From contig NZ_LBJG01000013.1 of assembly GCF_028128765.1 (NCBI RefSeq), positions 1 to 44,257 on the forward strand: a stretch of DNA of 44,257 nucleotides. The letters run 5' to 3'. Under the pieces are notes generated by a model. That model made no database searches. It worked only from the letters and a program-made list of their open reading frames with translations, and was not told where the DNA came from. Shown here one piece after another: positions 41,912-44,257 of the stretch (its first letter is position 1; the number at the start of each line of letters is the position of its first letter). The position numbers and the translations under genes are program-made. This stretch comes from Bradyrhizobium sp. CCBAU 51627 (GTDB lineage Bacteria > Pseudomonadota > Alphaproteobacteria > Rhizobiales > Xanthobacteraceae).

Positions 41912-41937
41912 AAGCCCGGTCTTCGCGCCGGGCTTTT
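41912..41937 (+). terminator. Rho-independent terminator of the CoA-transferase gene
   Basis: An 8-bp perfect stem AAGCCCGG/CCGGGCTT with an 8-base loop is followed by TTTT (41934-41937). It lies 26 bases after the stop codon. Stem GC content and the T-run make this the clearest terminator in the window. Confidence 0.85.
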
Positions 41938-42032
41938 GACCTGACGAGCTGTGTCGTCGCTCGGGTAACCAATCACCAAGCCGCGCCGCTGAGTGCGATC
42001 GCGGGCGCCCTAGTTGAGGCGAGGGGCCCCGC

Positions 42033-43550
42033 CTACCGCGATGTCGTTCTGGACCGCTGCATCCAGCCGATGCGCCCCAGCAACCCGTCGATGACTGGCC
42101 AGCACAGCAGCACGATCGCCAACGTCGTGATCGAGCCGACCAGACCATTCGACCAGAACACCTTGAGGTCGCCGCCGGAGCCGATCATCGACAGGCGGAA
42201 GGCGTCCTCGGCGCGGTTGCCCAGTACGAGGGCCAGCGTGAACGGCGCCAAGGGAATCCCGATCTTCTTGAAGACGTAGCCGACGACGCCGAAGCCCAGC
42301 ATCAACCAGATGTCGAACATCGCGTTCTGGATCGCATAGGCGCCGATCGCGCAGGACACCACGATCATCGGCGCGACGGCCGCGAACGGCACGCGCAGGA
42401 TCGAGGCGAAAATCGGCACCGTCGTCAGCACCAGCACGAGACCGACGACGTTGCCGAGATACATCGAGGCGATCAGGCCCCAGACGAAATCCTTGTGCTC
42501 GACGAACAGCAGCGGGCCGGGATTGAGGCCCCACACCATCAGGCCGCCGAGCAGGATCGCGGCGGTACCAGAGCCGGGAATGCCGAGCGCCAGCATCGGC
42601 AGCAGCGCCGAAGTGCCGGAAGCATGCGCCGCCGTCTCAGGCGCGAACACGCCTTCGATCCGGCCTTTGCCAAAGCTCGCGGGATCCTTGGCGAAGCGCT
42701 TGGCGAGATTGTACCCCATGAAGGACGCGGCGATCGCCCCGCCCGGGGTGATGCCGAGCCAGCAACCGATGAAGGAGGAGCGCAGCAAGGTCACCCAGTA
42801 TTTCGGCAGATCCCTCCACACGCCCAATACCACGCGCAACGAGATGCTCGCGGCGTGGCCGCGCAGCGCCAGCCGCTCCTCCATCGTCAGCAGGATTTCA
42901 CTGATTCCGAACAAGCCGATGACCGCGACGAGGAAGTTGATGCCGCGCAGGAGCTCGGCGGAGCCGAAGGTCATGCGCAGCTGGCCCGACACCGTGTCCA
43001 TGCCGATTCCGGCGAGCAGAAGCCCGAGCGACATCGAGATGACCGTCTTGTGCTTGGCCTCCCGCCCGAGGCCGACGAAGGAGCAGAAGGTGAGCAGATA
43101 CACCGCAAAGAACTCGGGCGGCCCAAATTTCAGCGCAAAGGATGAGATCATCGGCGCGAGGAAGGTAATGAGCAGCACCGCGACCAGCGAGCCGATGAAG
43201 GATGACGTGAACGCCGCGGTCAGCGCCTCGGCCGCCCGGCCCTGCTGCGCCATCGGATAGCCGTCGAAGGTGGTTGCGACCGACCAGGCTTCGCCGGGGA
43301 TGTTGAACAGAATCGAGGTGATGGCGCCGCCGAACAGCGCGCCCCAATAGATGCAGGACAGCATCACGATGGCCGAGGTGGGATCCATCGTGAAGGTGAG
43401 TGGCAGGAGGATCGCAACGCCGTTGGGGCCGCCGAGCCCAGGCAGCACGCCGACGAAGATGCCGAGCACCAGCCCGACCATCATCAGCACCAGCGTCTTC
43501 CACGTCAGCAGGACGGCGAAGCCGTGAAGCAGGAGACCAAAAGCTTCCAT
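42033..43550 (-). CDS. tctA: Tripartite tricarboxylate transporter large permease TctA
   Basis: 505 residues, with about 12 membrane helices and the two family signature segments: G-V-L-P-G-L-G-G-P-N-G near 35 and L-G-I-P-G-S-G-T-A-A-I-L-L-G-G near 324. The G-I-T-P-G-G-A motif sits near 270. TctA is the main transport subunit of TTT carriers, which import carboxylates (citrate, glutarate, aromatic acids and others) with a periplasmic binding protein. The tctB gene lies 12 bp upstream in the same operon. It uses ion gradients rather than ATP. Substrate cannot be predicted without the binding protein, which is absent from the window. Confidence 0.95.
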   Translation of the reverse strand: MEAFGLLLHGFAVLLTWKTLVLMMVGLVLGIFVGVLPGLGGPNGVAILLPLTFTMDPTSAIVMLSCIYWGALFGGAITSILFNIPGEAWSVATTFDGYPMAQQGRAAEALTAAFTSSFIGSLVAVLLITFLAPMISSFALKFGPPEFFAVYLLTFCSFVGLGREAKHKTVISMSLGLLLAGIGMDTVSGQLRMTFGSAELLRGINFLVAVIGLFGISEILLTMEERLALRGHAASISLRVVLGVWRDLPKYWVTLLRSSFIGCWLGITPGGAIAASFMGYNLAKRFAKDPASFGKGRIEGVFAPETAAHASGTSALLPMLALGIPGSGTAAILLGGLMVWGLNPGPLLFVEHKDFVWGLIASMYLGNVVGLVLVLTTVPIFASILRVPFAAVAPMIVVSCAIGAYAIQNAMFDIWLMLGFGVVGYVFKKIGIPLAPFTLALVLGNRAEDAFRLSMIGSGGDLKVFWSNGLVGSITTLAIVLLCWPVIDGLLGRIGWMQRSRTTSR

Positions 43551-43562
43551 CGCAGACCCCGC

Positions 43563-44105
43563 CTAGTACCCGAAGGCCGCTTCAAGCGGTCCCTTCGGCA
43601 TGATGACGTCGAACGCGATATCGAAGGTGACGAACATGACCGCCGTGAATAGAAGAGCGGTGAGCAGCGACTTCCACAGTGCGATCTTGCCGATGGCCCG
43701 CATGAACCCCGCGATCAGGAGGAAGCTCGCCACATAGAGGCCGAGGAACTGCGTCACCAGGCAGAACAGCAGCGTCGGCACGAACACCGCCATCACACGA
43801 CGCCCCTGCGCGCGCGTGACGAAGGTTTCGCTTGCCCCACGACGCGCGACGACAGCTGCGATCAAGCCATAGAGACTGCCGCCGCCAAGGACGAGGGAGA
43901 GATAGAACGGGAAATAGCCGGGCTCCGGCCCGGTCGAATCCCAGGAGGCACCGGTACGCCAATTATCGTAGCCGAGGATTGCAGCGAGCGCGAGCAGCAG
44001 CAGGCAGGCGATGATTTCGACCGTGCTGGTGCTCGTGATTGAGGGAGAGTCGTCTTCAGGCGCAGTGGGATCGTCGACGACAATTTCAAGATCGGTTTGG
44101 GACAT
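43563..44105 (-). CDS. tctB: Tripartite tricarboxylate transporter small permease TctB
   Basis: 180 residues. A polar acidic N-terminus of about 28 residues precedes four membrane helices (about 29-46, 66-86, 105-133 and 140-165). The short loop G-P-E-P-G-Y-F-P-F-Y near 60 is characteristic of TctB. It is the small membrane subunit partnering TctA, and its stop lies 12 bp before the tctA start. A tctC gene would be expected upstream, beyond 44105, but the remaining 150 bp contain no coding sequence that I recognise. Confidence 0.92.
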   Translation of the reverse strand: MSQTDLEIVVDDPTAPEDDSPSITSTSTVEIIACLLLLALAAILGYDNWRTGASWDSTGPEPGYFPFYLSLVLGGGSLYGLIAAVVARRGASETFVTRAQGRRVMAVFVPTLLFCLVTQFLGLYVASFLLIAGFMRAIGKIALWKSLLTALLFTAVMFVTFDIAFDVIMPKGPLEAAFGY

Positions 44106-44135
44106 GCCTATGCCAGAAACGCTGCGGCCGATTCT

Positions 44136-44161
44136 CCCTCTCCCCGCTTGCGGGGGGAGGG
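44136..44161. repeat. Dispersed GC-rich palindrome upstream of tctB
   Basis: CCCTCTCCCCGC and GCGGGGGGAGGG form a 12-bp stem with one T-G pair and a 2-base loop. The sequence style, followed by GTTGGGGTGAG, is a familiar intergenic palindrome in Bradyrhizobium and related genomes. It lies 31 bp upstream of the tctB start. Confidence 0.7.
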
Positions 44162-44257
44162 TTGGGGTGAGCGACTATCTCTGTTGTCAAGTTGCATTAG
44201 CGTAGGTGGTACGCGCATCGCGAGCTTTGGCGTTGAGGCGAACGAGAAGCTTTCGGG

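Overview
The window looks like chromosomal DNA of a high-GC alphaproteobacterium, most probably Bradyrhizobium or a close relative (Nitrobacteraceae). This rests on the strong GC bias at third codon positions, the gene families present, and two dispersed palindromic elements of the kind common in that group (31626-31690 and 44136-44161). No RNA gene, CRISPR array, insertion sequence or phage gene was recognised, and no stretch longer than about 270 bases lacks a gene.

Region 1 (1-19501) is a surface-protein secretion locus and the most interesting part. One unbroken minus-strand frame runs from 10443 off the left edge (at least 3481 codons). It encodes a giant Ser/Gly/Thr-rich protein of AIDA/TibA-type strand-loop-strand repeats, followed by copies of a repeat of about 109 residues. 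Directly upstream and apparently in the same transcript is a TibC/Aah-like autotransporter heptosyltransferase with a four-cysteine finger. Next come a divergent FkbM methyltransferase, an HlyD adaptor, an HlyB-type ABC exporter with a degenerate C39 domain, and a serralysin-like RTX metalloprotease. The protease C-terminus carries five copies of a repeat homologous to the one in the giant protein. The giant protein has no Sec signal at its start, so I infer a type I-secreted, O-heptosylated adhesin rather than a classical autotransporter.

Region 2 (19705-28119) holds a small exported protein of unknown function and a surface-glycan cluster: a CgeB-like glycosyltransferase, a WbpE-like aminotransferase, a cupin, a Per/RfbE-like aminotransferase, a SAM methyltransferase and a GT4 glycosyltransferase. 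The last four are chained by GTGA start/stop overlaps. A Wzx/MATE-like flippase is convergent to them. Together they could build and export an amino-sugar-containing glycan.

Region 3 (28208-39800) is a nearly complete type II secretion system. gspE-F-G-H-I-J-K-L-M and a GspC/N-like gene are on the minus strand; gspD (a lipoprotein secretin) and a short prepilin peptidase are on the plus strand from a shared divergent promoter region.

Region 4 (39912-44257) contains a secreted Sel1-repeat protein, a class III (CaiB/BaiF) CoA-transferase with a clear terminator, and the TctA and TctB membrane subunits of a tripartite tricarboxylate transporter. The binding protein TctC is not in the window.
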